Shown in pieces: positions 52,392 through 60,855 of a stretch of 64,000 bases of DNA. Position 1 is the first letter of the stretch, and every line of letters begins with the position of its first letter. The stretch covers positions 496,001-560,000 of the forward strand of contig NZ_OMKW01000004.1 in NCBI RefSeq assembly GCF_900302495.1. Direction: 5' to 3'. The DNA comes from Pontivivens insulae. GTDB lineage: Bacteria; Pseudomonadota; Alphaproteobacteria; Rhodobacterales; Rhodobacteraceae. The notes below the pieces were generated by a model. The model was not told where the DNA came from and searched no databases. It saw only the letters and a list, made by a program, of their open reading frames with translations. The position numbers were made by a program, and so were the translations under genes.

Positions 52392-53225
52392 TCAATCCAA
52401 ATCACTCGCGTCGTGGCGCTCGGCGATACCGTTATTCTCGTCGCCCCAGACCTTGTTCACGCGGCGGCCGCGTTGCACGGCGGGGCGCTCCGCGATCTCG
52501 TTGGTCCAGCGCATGACGTTCTCATATTCGTGGACGGACAGGAATTTGGCCGCGTCGTAGACGAGCCCCTTCACCAGCGCGCCATACCACGGCCAGGTCG
52601 CCATATCGGCGATGGAGTATTCATCACCGCCCAGGAAGCGTGCTTCACCAAGGCGTGTGTCGAGCACGTGCAACTGGCGCTTTGTCTCCATCGCGAAGCG
52701 GTTGATCGGATATTCAAATTTCTCTGGTGCATAGGCATAGAAATGGCCGAAGCCGCCGCCCAGATAGGGTGCCGAGCCTTGCAGCCAGAAGAGCCAGTTC
52801 AACGCCTCCGTCCGCGCCTTCGGATCGGTCGGTAGAAATGCGCCGAATTTTTCAGCGAGATAGAGCAGGATCGCACCGCTCTCAAATACACGGCTGCCCG
52901 TTTCGGTATCCAGCAGCGCCGGGATCTTCGAGTTCGGGTTCACGTCTACAAAGGCGGAAGAGAATTGATCCCCCTCCCCGATATTGACCAACCAGGCATC
53001 ATATTCCGCGCCCGTGTGACCCGCCGCGAGCAACTCCTCCAGCATCACCGTCACCTTAACACCGTTCGGCGTTGCCAGAGAGTAAAGCTGCAAAGGGTGC
53101 TTGCCGATTTTCTGCTCTACCTCATGGGTCGCGCCGGAAATAGGCCTGTTGATATTGGCGAATTTGCCGCCGCTTTCACTGTCCCAGGTCCAGACTTCGG
53201 GCGGAGTGTAGGTGGTGTCGCTCAT
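52392..53225 (-). CDS. yghU: YghU-type glutathione S-transferase
   Basis: This 277-residue nu-class GST has the SLATPNGVKVTVMLEEL motif of the disulphide-bond oxidoreductase type, the SKIPALLD cis-Pro loop and FESGAILLYLAEK. The N-terminal extension of about 40 residues (PPEVWTWD) and the helical C-terminus match YghU rather than YfcG. It is a cytoplasmic redox enzyme acting on organic peroxides or disulphides. A short gap separates it from the Lrp gene upstream. Confidence 0.9.
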   Translation of the reverse strand: MSDTTYTPPEVWTWDSESGGKFANINRPISGATHEVEQKIGKHPLQLYSLATPNGVKVTVMLEELLAAGHTGAEYDAWLVNIGEGDQFSSAFVDVNPNSKIPALLDTETGSRVFESGAILLYLAEKFGAFLPTDPKARTEALNWLFWLQGSAPYLGGGFGHFYAYAPEKFEYPINRFAMETKRQLHVLDTRLGEARFLGGDEYSIADMATWPWYGALVKGLVYDAAKFLSVHEYENVMRWTNEIAERPAVQRGRRVNKVWGDENNGIAERHDASDLD

Positions 53226-53296
53226 CGGCTTGTCCTCGCATTAACCTTTCCGATGAAGTGGGCGTGAAAGTCGCAGGTTCAAGCGGCGCTCACGGA

Positions 53297-53761
53297 TTAG
53301 AGAGGCAGCGCCGTTTCATGCTTCACATGACGTAAAGAGAAGTGACTGGCCGCATTCGCCACGCTGTCATGGTCCAGAATGCGGTGCATCAGCAAAGCCT
53401 CGAAGTCCTCGACCGAACCTGTGCGAACGATCAGCGTATAGTCAAAGCTTCCAGTTACGGCGAAGCAATCCATGATCTCTGGCGTGCGTGCGACGAGTGC
53501 TTCAAACGCCTTGCGAATATCTGCGGAATGGCCGCGCAGGTTGATCTGAACGAACACACAAACCCCAATGCCAAGCTTTGCCGGGTCGAGTAGGGCAACA
53601 CGCTTTCGGATCAGTTCGGCCTTCTCCAGGGCGGCAAGTCGCCGCCATATCGTCGATTGTGCTTGGCCCAACTGTTCTGCCAAAGCGCGAACAGAAAGCG
53701 TCGCGTCCCGCTGCAACGCGTGCAATATCGAACGATCTGTTTCGTCAAATTGATAAATCAT
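53297..53761 (-). CDS. Lrp/AsnC-family transcriptional regulator
   Basis: This 154-residue regulator has an N-terminal helix-turn-helix (DETDRSILHALQRDATLS ... STIWRRLAALEKAELI, residues about 5-50) and a C-terminal RAM ligand-binding domain. It is divergent from phhA across 96 bp, so control of phenylalanine hydroxylase by an aromatic amino acid is the simplest reading. The start is taken as ATG 53761, giving MIYQFDETDR, because longer in-frame extensions run into phhA. Confidence 0.9.
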   Translation of the reverse strand: MIYQFDETDRSILHALQRDATLSVRALAEQLGQAQSTIWRRLAALEKAELIRKRVALLDPAKLGIGVCVFVQINLRGHSADIRKAFEALVARTPEIMDCFAVTGSFDYTLIVRTGSVEDFEALLMHRILDHDSVANAASHFSLRHVKHETALPL

Positions 53762-53857
53762 TGGGCAATCATCTCTGTAATGGATGAAATATGCAAGAGA
53801 TTGAACCGCCCCCTCCAGGCAGACGCTGCAAGATGATGGCAGCAATGGAGGACTGTT

Positions 53858-54733
53858 ATGAACGTGATGAGCGAGATCCGGAACCGGTACGCCAACGCCG
53901 CCAAGAACCCGGATTACACAATTGATCAGGATTGGAGCAGCTATTCCGCAGATGAGGATGATCGCTGGAACCGTCTGTCCGCAAGGGTTGCAGAGATTTT
54001 GCCAGGGCGCGCAGACCCTGCCTTCATCAATGCAGTTGATCGCTTGGGGCTGGCGAGCGGCGGTGTCCCCGACATGGAGAAGCTGTCCAAAAAACTGCGC
54101 GCTCTGACAGGGTGGAGCGTCGTGCCTGTCAGCGATCTGGTGCCCGATGAGGTGTTTTTCGATCACCTTGCGAACCGCCGCTTTCCCGCCGGGGCCTTCA
54201 TTCGGTCAGAGGCGGAGATGGACTATCTGGAGGAACCCGACATCTTTCACGATGTGTTTGGCCATGTTCCGCTTCTGGCCGATCCGATATATGCCGATTT
54301 CATGCAGGCCTATGGGGCAGGCGGACAGGCCGCCATGGCGCGTGGCCAGCTGCACAATCTGGCCCGGCTCTACTGGTACACCATCGAATTTGGTCTGATT
54401 GAAAGTGCGGACGGCCTGCGCATCTTCGGCGCGGGCATTCTGTCGAGCACGGGTGAAATCCGCTTCGCTCTAGAGGATGACAGTCCCAACCGCATCGGCT
54501 TCGATCTGGAGCGGGTCATGCGTACGGACTACCGCATTGACGATTTCCAACAGACCTATTTCGTAATCGAGAGTTTTGATGCGTTGCTCGCCAGTTGCCA
54601 CCGCGATTTCACGCCAGTCTACGAGGCGATCAAAGGTCAGCCAGATCACGCCCCTGACGCGCTTGTCGAAAGCGATCGCGTGTTTCACCGCGGAACGCAG
54701 GCCTACTTTGCGGGCAAGAAGCAGGCGATTTGA
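53858..54733 (+). CDS. phhA: Phenylalanine 4-monooxygenase PhhA
   Basis: This 291-residue iron- and pterin-dependent hydroxylase converts phenylalanine to tyrosine. The 2-His-1-Glu iron site is His131, His136 (FHDVFGH) and Glu177. It lacks the regulatory ACT domain of animal enzymes, as expected in bacteria. Pterin-recycling PhhB is not adjacent. It faces the Lrp-type regulator, and TGCAAGA repeats (53792-53798, 53829-53835) occur in the shared promoter region. Confidence 0.95.
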   Translation: MNVMSEIRNRYANAAKNPDYTIDQDWSSYSADEDDRWNRLSARVAEILPGRADPAFINAVDRLGLASGGVPDMEKLSKKLRALTGWSVVPVSDLVPDEVFFDHLANRRFPAGAFIRSEAEMDYLEEPDIFHDVFGHVPLLADPIYADFMQAYGAGGQAAMARGQLHNLARLYWYTIEFGLIESADGLRIFGAGILSSTGEIRFALEDDSPNRIGFDLERVMRTDYRIDDFQQTYFVIESFDALLASCHRDFTPVYEAIKGQPDHAPDALVESDRVFHRGTQAYFAGKKQAI

Positions 54734-54752
54734 GCACGTCCCGTCCATCGGT

Positions 54753-54800
54753 CCGGGGCCGTATCGCCTAAAGCGCGCGGCCCCGGATCACATCCGGGGC
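54753..54800. terminator. Mutually exclusive GC hairpins between phhA and the FAD oxidoreductase gene
   Basis: CCGGGGCCG (54753-54761) can pair with CGGCCCCGG (54778-54786). Alternatively GCCCCGGAT (54780-54788) can pair with ATCCGGGGC (54792-54800) around a CAC loop. The middle segment is shared, so only one stem can form. It sits between converging genes with no T-runs, and probably ends or protects both transcripts. Confidence 0.55.
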
Positions 54801-54810
54801 ATTGCTATCC

Positions 54811-57228
54811 TCAGCTGCGCATGCGGCTTGCATTTGCGTCAAAGGCGGGTTGGGGCTGCAGGCGCATTGCGTGCTTTTCACCCAGAACCTCAACTTCCCA
54901 ACCGTCAGTCTCGGCAGCGATTTCCTTGGGCACATAGCCCTGCGCCATAGAGGAGCATTGATTGTGCGCATACCCGCCTGACGTGATCCAGCCGCGTACC
55001 TCGCCGTTGAACCAGATCGGTTCGTCCCCGATCGGATCGCTATCTGCAGCATCAACCTTGAACGTCACCAACCGCAGTGTTCCCCCCGCGTCCTTTTCTG
55101 CAATCGCAGCGGCCTTGCCCACGAAATCCGCCGCTTTGTGATAGGCCACGAACCGATCCAGACCTGCTTCCAGCGCGCCATAGACAGGGCGGTATTCGCG
55201 CCCCCAGCTTGACCAGTTCTTTTCAAGTCGCAGGGAATTGAGGGCCCGCATACCGATAGGGGCGATCCCCATCTCCGCGCCTTCGGCCATCAGAAGATCC
55301 CAAACATAGCGTGCGTAATCGGTTTCCATCCAGATCTCATACCCCAGATCCCCGGTGTAGGAGACGCGTCCCACCATGCACATCGCATGGCCGATCAGCA
55401 TTTCGCGCATTGCCATGAATTTGAAGTCGTCATGGGCAACACTGTCGAGCGCAACTTTCGCAAGAAGTTCTCTGGATTTCGGCCCGGCGATGGAGATGCC
55501 GCACACGGCCAGTCCCTTCGCTTCGACCTTCACGCGGTCGGGCTGGTACCGCTCAAAATGCCGCAGATAGTACTCCTCGGCGATGCCTGACCCCGCCAGC
55601 CACCAATAATCACCCATATTCGCGACGGACAAATCACCGATCAGCTTGCCATTTTCGTTCAGCATCGGCGCCAGCGTCATGCGGCCCTCGGCGGGCAACT
55701 TGCAGGCAAGTACCTTGTCGAGGAATGCGTGGGAGCCCTCGCCGGACACAGCAAATTTCGAGAAGCCGGAGATATCCATGATGCCCACGCCCTCACGGAC
55801 GGTCGCGACCTCTTTGCCAACATGGACGTGATCGGTGGAGCGTCGCCATGAGAATTCTTCCTCGACACCCTCAGGTGCGTACCACAACGGCACTTCCATG
55901 CCATAACTCGCCCCCATCTGACCGCCGAGGGCCAGATGTTTGTCGTAGAGCGCGTTTGTGCGCAGGGGCCGCGCCGCAGGCAGCTCCTCATTGGGGAAAC
56001 GGATGCGGAAGCGCCGCGAATAGTTCTCACGCACTTTTTCATTGGTGAAGCTCAACGTGGCCCAGTCACCAAAACGGGACACGTCCATGCCCCACACATC
56101 GAAGCCGGGATCGCCGTCGACGATCCAGTTGGACAGGGCAAGACCGACGCCGCCACCCTGACTGAACCCAGCCATCACCGCGCAGGCCGACCAATAGCCG
56201 GGCAGGCCACGGATCGGACCGACAAGCGGATTGCCGTCGGGCGCGAAGGTGAATGGTCCATTGATTGCCTGGCGAATGCCGACATTCTCCAGTGCCGGGA
56301 AGTGTTTGAACGCCACCTCCAGCGAGGGTGCGATCCGGTCGAAATCAGGCTCCAAAAGCTCGGCAGAGAAATTCCACGGCGTTTCACGCGGTTGCCAGGG
56401 TGTCGCCGCGCGCTCGTAAGTGCCGAGCAGAACGCCGTCCCGTTCCTGCCGCGTGTAGATCTCGCCCTCAAAGTCGATGATGTGGATTACCTCTTCGCCG
56501 TTTTTCTCTTTGTAGTCGGCAACCTCATCGACACGTTCCGTCAGCAGATAGTGGTGCTCCATGGCAAGAACGGGCAGCTCCAACCCGACCATACGGCCCA
56601 CTTCACGGGCCCACAGGCCACCGGCATTGATGACATTGTCGGTAGTGAAAACACCTTGCGAGGTTGTCAGATGCCATGTCCCGAACTCATCGCGGCGAAT
56701 GTCCTCAACCTTGGTCTTCTCATGCACTTTCGCGCCGTTCATCCGCGCGCATTTGGCATAGGCATGGGTGGTGCCGGAGGGGTCGAGATGGCCCTCAATC
56801 GGATCCCAAAGACCGCCGATGAATTCCTTGTCGTTGAGGATCGGGAACCGCTCCTTCGCCCATTCGGGCGTAACGATATCGAGTTCCATGCCCATATACC
56901 GCCCACGCGCCTGCGCCATATAGAGGCTTTCCATCCGCTCCTTGGTCTTGGCCAGCTGCACCCCGCCCGTCAAATGCAGACCGCAGGACTGTCCCGACAT
57001 TTCCTCGATCTCTTTGTAGAGCTCGACGGTGTATTGCTGCAGCTTGGCGACATTCGGGTCGCCGTTCAGTGTGTGAAACCCACCTGCCGCATGCCAGGAC
57101 GATCCGCAGGTCAGCACATCCCGTTCAAGCAGTGCCACATCGCTCCAGCCCTTTTTCGTGAGGTGATAGAGGACCGAGGCGCCGACAACGCCGCCTCCGA
57201 TGACAATGGCGCGGTAGTGCTGGGTCAT
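54811..57228 (-). CDS. FAD-dependent dimethylglycine/sarcosine-dehydrogenase-like protein (DAO + GcvT)
   Basis: This 805-residue protein has an N-terminal DAO domain. GGGVVG (11-16) binds FAD, and the SSWHAAGG stretch holds His46, the position of the covalent flavin His in DMGDH/sarcosine dehydrogenase. It is followed by a C-terminal GcvT/folate-binding region (about 430-800). The predicted reaction is oxidative N-demethylation of a methylated glycine, transferring formaldehyde to tetrahydrofolate. Substrate among dimethylglycine, sarcosine or another methylamine is uncertain. It lies downstream of the MttB homologue on the same strand. Confidence 0.88.
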   Translation of the reverse strand: MTQHYRAIVIGGGVVGASVLYHLTKKGWSDVALLERDVLTCGSSWHAAGGFHTLNGDPNVAKLQQYTVELYKEIEEMSGQSCGLHLTGGVQLAKTKERMESLYMAQARGRYMGMELDIVTPEWAKERFPILNDKEFIGGLWDPIEGHLDPSGTTHAYAKCARMNGAKVHEKTKVEDIRRDEFGTWHLTTSQGVFTTDNVINAGGLWAREVGRMVGLELPVLAMEHHYLLTERVDEVADYKEKNGEEVIHIIDFEGEIYTRQERDGVLLGTYERAATPWQPRETPWNFSAELLEPDFDRIAPSLEVAFKHFPALENVGIRQAINGPFTFAPDGNPLVGPIRGLPGYWSACAVMAGFSQGGGVGLALSNWIVDGDPGFDVWGMDVSRFGDWATLSFTNEKVRENYSRRFRIRFPNEELPAARPLRTNALYDKHLALGGQMGASYGMEVPLWYAPEGVEEEFSWRRSTDHVHVGKEVATVREGVGIMDISGFSKFAVSGEGSHAFLDKVLACKLPAEGRMTLAPMLNENGKLIGDLSVANMGDYWWLAGSGIAEEYYLRHFERYQPDRVKVEAKGLAVCGISIAGPKSRELLAKVALDSVAHDDFKFMAMREMLIGHAMCMVGRVSYTGDLGYEIWMETDYARYVWDLLMAEGAEMGIAPIGMRALNSLRLEKNWSSWGREYRPVYGALEAGLDRFVAYHKAADFVGKAAAIAEKDAGGTLRLVTFKVDAADSDPIGDEPIWFNGEVRGWITSGGYAHNQCSSMAQGYVPKEIAAETDGWEVEVLGEKHAMRLQPQPAFDANASRMRS

Positions 57229-57349
57229 GGTGCATGTTCTCCTTGTTGATGATCATGCAAGCGGCCCGTGTCAGAGCTGCCAAGACGGAAAGAGACAAAT
57301 GCTGGCTCGTTTGCGTCAAACTTGCCGGGTGACGGGTGATGAGGGGGAT

Positions 57350-57413
57350 TTGGGTATTTGTGCCAATCCGAAAGAGTGTCCCTCGCCCGTTTCGGATTGG
57401 TTGAAATACCCAA
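57350..57413. repeat. Long inverted repeat of two intergenic motif copies
   Basis: Left arm 57350-57373 and right arm 57390-57413 are 24 nt each and pair at 21 positions plus one G.T pair, around a 16-nt loop. Each arm is one copy of a TTGGGTATTT-nnn-CCAATCCGAAA motif. Directly next to it, GCCGCC / GGCGGC (57414-57429) forms a second hairpin 8 nt after the mttB-like stop. The whole 208-bp gap separates the two methylamine genes and could lower read-through or protect mRNA ends. A related motif occurs at 33025-33050. Confidence 0.7.
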
Positions 57414-57436
57414 GCCGCCGGCAGGCGGCCCCGTCG

Positions 57437-58993
57437 TCAGAAGTCGGTAGGCGCGCCGCCCTCTTCCTTGCGACGGGCCACAAATGCCTGCAGCTCCTCA
57501 TCGATTGCGGGATCAATTGCTGGCGGCTGGTATTCGGCGAGGATTGCTTTCCATGTGCGGTTCGCACGCTCCGCCGTCCAGACGGCACCATCTTCCTGCC
57601 AGGCTTCATAGTTGCGCCAATCACTCAGGAACGGGGAATAGAACGCGGTTTCATAGCGATCCTGGGTATGTTGCGTGCCAAAGAAGTGTCCGGTCGGCCC
57701 GACTTCCTTGATCGCGTCATAGGCCAGATCACCTGCGGTGGTCGCCGTGATTTCGGGTGCCATATACCGTTGAAATTGCTGCAAAAGCTCGCAGTCCATG
57801 ACGAATTTTTCGTAAGAGGCGATCAGGCCGCCTTCCAGCCAGCCCGCCGCATGATAAACGACGTTCACTCCCGAATTCACGGCCGCCCACAACGAGTTTG
57901 AACTTTCCCACATCGCCTGACCATCCGGCGCATTCGCCGCGCAGGCATTGGAGGCGCGCATTGGGAGACCATAAAAGCGCGCCATCTGACCCGTCATCTG
58001 GGTGGCGCGCACATATTCTGGCGTGCCGAAGGCGGGTGCGCCCGACTTCATATCAACATTCGAGGTGAACGATCCCATCACACAACCCACACCCGGACGG
58101 ATGAATTGGAACAGTGCTATTGCGGCGAGCGCCTCGGCCACCGACTGCGCGACGGCACCGGGCATGGTAACAGGGGCCATGGCGCCAGCCAGCGTAAACG
58201 GTGTCACAATTACGGGTTGGCCACGTTTTGCAAACCGCATCGCACCGTCCAGCATCGGCCAATCATGCTTCAGCGGGCTGGACGAATTGATGTTGGTGTA
58301 AAGGCGCGCCTCGCTCTCGAAGTCTTCGTCGCTCAGGCCGGTTGCGATGCGTGCCATTTCGATCACATCGTCGACCCGCTCAGGTCCTAGCGAATAGGCG
58401 TGCACGACCTTGTCGGTCAGAGTGAGCTTTTCATAGAGACAGTCGAGATGCCGGATGCTGGCATGTATGTCGACCGGCTCTACCGGATAGCCGCCGGCGA
58501 CATGGATGCAGTTGAAATACTGGGTCAGCTTCATGAAATCCTTGAAGCTTTCAAAGTCACCAATCCGGCGTCCCCGGTCTAGGTCCATTACATTTGGCGG
58601 GGATGAGACGTTGACGAAGGCCATGTTTCGGCCGCCAATTGTCAGCCGATGTTTCGGATTTCGGGGCGTAATCGTGAATTCGGTCGGCGCCTTTCCAACC
58701 ATCTCCATGACCCAATCACGATCCATGCGAACATTCTCGCCCTCGATCGTGCATCCAGCATCTTTGAGGTATCGGCGCGCCTCGTCATTCAGGAACTCGA
58801 TGCCGATTTCTTCGAGGATGCGCATGGCCGTCTCGTGGATGGCCTGAACCCCATCCTGTGAGAGAGGTTCCGTTGGTCGGTCGATATTCACCGGCTGCGA
58901 CCAGGGCATCTGTTGGATCGCATGGGTGCTGCCGCGCCGTGCATTTCCGGCACGACCACCGCCACGGGTGCGCTTTCGTTCCTGAACCGTCAT
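57437..58993 (-). CDS. MttB-family (non-pyrrolysine) methyltransferase
   Basis: This 518-residue protein is of the trimethylamine methyltransferase MttB family. The frame has no internal TAG, so it lacks the pyrrolysine of archaeal MttB and belongs to the group that demethylates quaternary amines such as glycine betaine, proline betaine or carnitine with a corrinoid protein. It has the conserved N-terminal region (about 55-110, AMRILEEIGIEF) and a TIM-barrel. No corrinoid-protein gene is visible in the window. GGAGGATCCA precedes the ATG. It is upstream of the DMGDH-like gene on the same strand. Confidence 0.85.
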   Translation of the reverse strand: MTVQERKRTRGGGRAGNARRGSTHAIQQMPWSQPVNIDRPTEPLSQDGVQAIHETAMRILEEIGIEFLNDEARRYLKDAGCTIEGENVRMDRDWVMEMVGKAPTEFTITPRNPKHRLTIGGRNMAFVNVSSPPNVMDLDRGRRIGDFESFKDFMKLTQYFNCIHVAGGYPVEPVDIHASIRHLDCLYEKLTLTDKVVHAYSLGPERVDDVIEMARIATGLSDEDFESEARLYTNINSSSPLKHDWPMLDGAMRFAKRGQPVIVTPFTLAGAMAPVTMPGAVAQSVAEALAAIALFQFIRPGVGCVMGSFTSNVDMKSGAPAFGTPEYVRATQMTGQMARFYGLPMRASNACAANAPDGQAMWESSNSLWAAVNSGVNVVYHAAGWLEGGLIASYEKFVMDCELLQQFQRYMAPEITATTAGDLAYDAIKEVGPTGHFFGTQHTQDRYETAFYSPFLSDWRNYEAWQEDGAVWTAERANRTWKAILAEYQPPAIDPAIDEELQAFVARRKEEGGAPTDF

Positions 58994-59101
58994 TGGATCC
59001 TCCGCTCATCCTTATGTTCAGGAGAAGCGGTGGCAGAGTTCGATTCTGTGCGCCTTGCGACGGCCCTATGTCGTATTTGACGGTAAAACCGACGCCATGG
59101 G

Positions 59102-59788
59102 TCAGCGCGCGGCCAGATACTCTGGCAACGCGCCAATATCGGAAAGCACCGCGGCCGCGCCCGCCGCGTAAAGATCATCTTCTGTTGCTGGGCCGGTGAG
59201 CACACCGACCGGCACAAACCCTGCGGCGCGCGCGGCATGCAGATCATGGCTACTGTCGCCAATCATGGCGATGTCGCCGGGCGCGAGGCCCGCCATCGCA
59301 GCAAAGGCGAGCAGCGGGTCGGGATCGGGCTTAGCCCCATAGCCGCTGTCAAAGCCGATGATCGCGTCGAAATATTCGGTGACACCACACCGGCTGAGCT
59401 GATCGTGGGCTGCCCGCTCCGCATCATTCGTCATGACGCCCAGCTTGTGATCCTGTGCCAGTTGTTCGAGCAGGGGTCGCAGCGGTACGGCCTCGACAGG
59501 CTCAACGGTTTCAGCGGCCCGGCTCAGGGCTTCGGTCAGTGTGGCTACGGTGTAGGTCTTGAGCAGCGGAGCGATCACGCGGGCGGCGTCTTCCGGCGTG
59601 CCCGCAATCACCGGGCTGGTCGGATCGAAGGCCTGTGTCTTGCGGTTAAATCCGGCGGCGACGGCCAGTGCATTGAGGTGGTCTTCATCACGTGACAACT
59701 CTTTGAGGATGCGCTCCGTCCACGGCCCCCAGGTTGCATCGAACCCAAAAAGGGTTCCATCCTTGTCGAAGAGGATCGCTTTCACCAT
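59102..59788 (-). CDS. HAD-family phosphatase (phosphoglycolate-phosphatase-like)
   Basis: This 228-residue HAD hydrolase has nucleophile Asp8 and acid Asp10 (FDKDGTL), motif II Thr in GVMTND, motif III Lys in GAKPDP and motif IV MIGDSSHD. The length and small alpha-helical cap fit the Gph/PGP subgroup, but the DxDGTLFGFDATW start is not the strict Gph form, so no symbol is given. It is divergent from the thioesterase gene across 42 bp. A longer in-frame start at 60100 is rejected because it would overlap that gene. Confidence 0.85.
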   Translation of the reverse strand: MVKAILFDKDGTLFGFDATWGPWTERILKELSRDEDHLNALAVAAGFNRKTQAFDPTSPVIAGTPEDAARVIAPLLKTYTVATLTEALSRAAETVEPVEAVPLRPLLEQLAQDHKLGVMTNDAERAAHDQLSRCGVTEYFDAIIGFDSGYGAKPDPDPLLAFAAMAGLAPGDIAMIGDSSHDLHAARAAGFVPVGVLTGPATEDDLYAAGAAAVLSDIGALPEYLAAR

Positions 59789-59830
59789 GGTCCGCTCCCT
59801 GAAACTCTGACGATTGCAAGAGAAGACACA

Positions 59831-60262
59831 ATGCCCCGCACGCCGCCTGCATCCCGTGACGCCTACCGGCACTTCACGCGTTTTGAAACCCGTTGGCGTG
59901 ACAATGATGTCTACGGTCACATGAACAATGCCGTTTTCTACGAATATGTGGACAGCGCGGTGAATGGCTGGATTGTCGGCAGCGGAACACTCGACGTCCC
60001 CAAGGGAGCTGTGGTGGGGCTCGTCGTTGCGTCGGCGTGTGTTTTTCACGCCAGCCTTGGCTTTCCAGACCCAGTCGATGCAGGCGTGCGGGTCGATCAC
60101 ATCGGATCAAGTTCTGTGCGCTATGCGGTTGGCCTGTTCCGCGGAGATTCGGCGCTGGCCGCAGCGGATGCGCTTTTCACCCATGTCTATGTTGATGCGC
60201 AGACCCATCGACCAGTTCCGTTGCCAGAGGCATTTCGCAGGGCACTCCGTACAATTGATTGA
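59831..60262 (+). CDS. Acyl-CoA thioesterase, hotdog fold (YbgC/FadM type)
   Basis: This 143-residue 4HBT hotdog protein has the signature RWRDNDVYGHMNNAVFYEYVD (residues about 22-41), where the Asp before VYGHMNN is the usual catalytic acid of YbgC/FadM thioesterases. It hydrolyses acyl-CoA to free acid. The substrate is not deducible. It shares a very short divergent promoter with the HAD gene. Confidence 0.88.
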   Translation: MPRTPPASRDAYRHFTRFETRWRDNDVYGHMNNAVFYEYVDSAVNGWIVGSGTLDVPKGAVVGLVVASACVFHASLGFPDPVDAGVRVDHIGSSSVRYAVGLFRGDSALAAADALFTHVYVDAQTHRPVPLPEAFRRALRTID

Positions 60263-60342
60263 CCCAGGCAATCAGGCGTTGACCCGCCCGGAGCGTCATT
60301 GCACCTTTCTGCCAAGCTCGAAACAGGGCGATGGAGGGGGAC

Positions 60343-60795
60343 ATGACCCAACTGGATCTGGAAACCGCACTGATCCACCGGATTGGCGAGTTTTCCCGCC
60401 GCGCGGACAGGGCCGTTGAACGCGCAATCGCGCCAATGGGGCTGACACGGCTAAAGTGGCAACTGCTGTTTGTGATGGAGCGTGACGGCCTTGATCAGCC
60501 TTCACCTTTGGCTGAGGCAATTGGCCTTGATCGTGCGATCATCTCACGCCTGATTGCTTCACTGGAGAAAGGCGGCCTTATCACTGTTTTGCAGCTTGCA
60601 TCAGATAAACGTCAGCGGCGCATCATGTTGACAGAGCAGGGCCGCCGCGCGCTCCACGAAGCTTCCGAGGCGATCACGCAAGTCACGGCAGAACAGTTCG
60701 CGCCGCTTCGCCCGCGCCAGCAGCTGCGCTTGCTTCAGTTTCTCGATGCCCTGACACCGCGTGACCTCGATGAGGTGCCGGCGAATGCGGAATGA
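60343..60795 (+). CDS. MarR-family transcriptional regulator
   Basis: This 150-residue winged-helix regulator has a recognition-helix region AIGLDRAIISRLIASLEKGG and wing DKRQRRIMLTEQGRRAL. ATG 60343 is chosen because GGAGGGGG (60333-60340) lies directly upstream. An ATG at 60331 would sit on that site. It is monocistronic, and its target and ligand are unknown. The neighbouring thioesterase or DUF2235 gene could be targets. Confidence 0.88.
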   Translation: MTQLDLETALIHRIGEFSRRADRAVERAIAPMGLTRLKWQLLFVMERDGLDQPSPLAEAIGLDRAIISRLIASLEKGGLITVLQLASDKRQRRIMLTEQGRRALHEASEAITQVTAEQFAPLRPRQQLRLLQFLDALTPRDLDEVPANAE

Positions 60796-60855
60796 GATGT
60801 CTTGCTCCCGCAGCCTTGATTTGAATGTGAACGGGCAAATACGCAGGTCTTAGAT

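Noticed and set aside
55936-57249. 437-codon plus-strand frame antisense to the DMGDH-like gene
   Set aside because: The opposite strand encodes a full-length FAD protein with motifs. This frame has none.
57437-58993. Possible pyrrolysine (in-frame TAG) in the MttB homologue
   Set aside because: The frame has no internal stop over a full-length family match, so it belongs to the non-pyrrolysine group.
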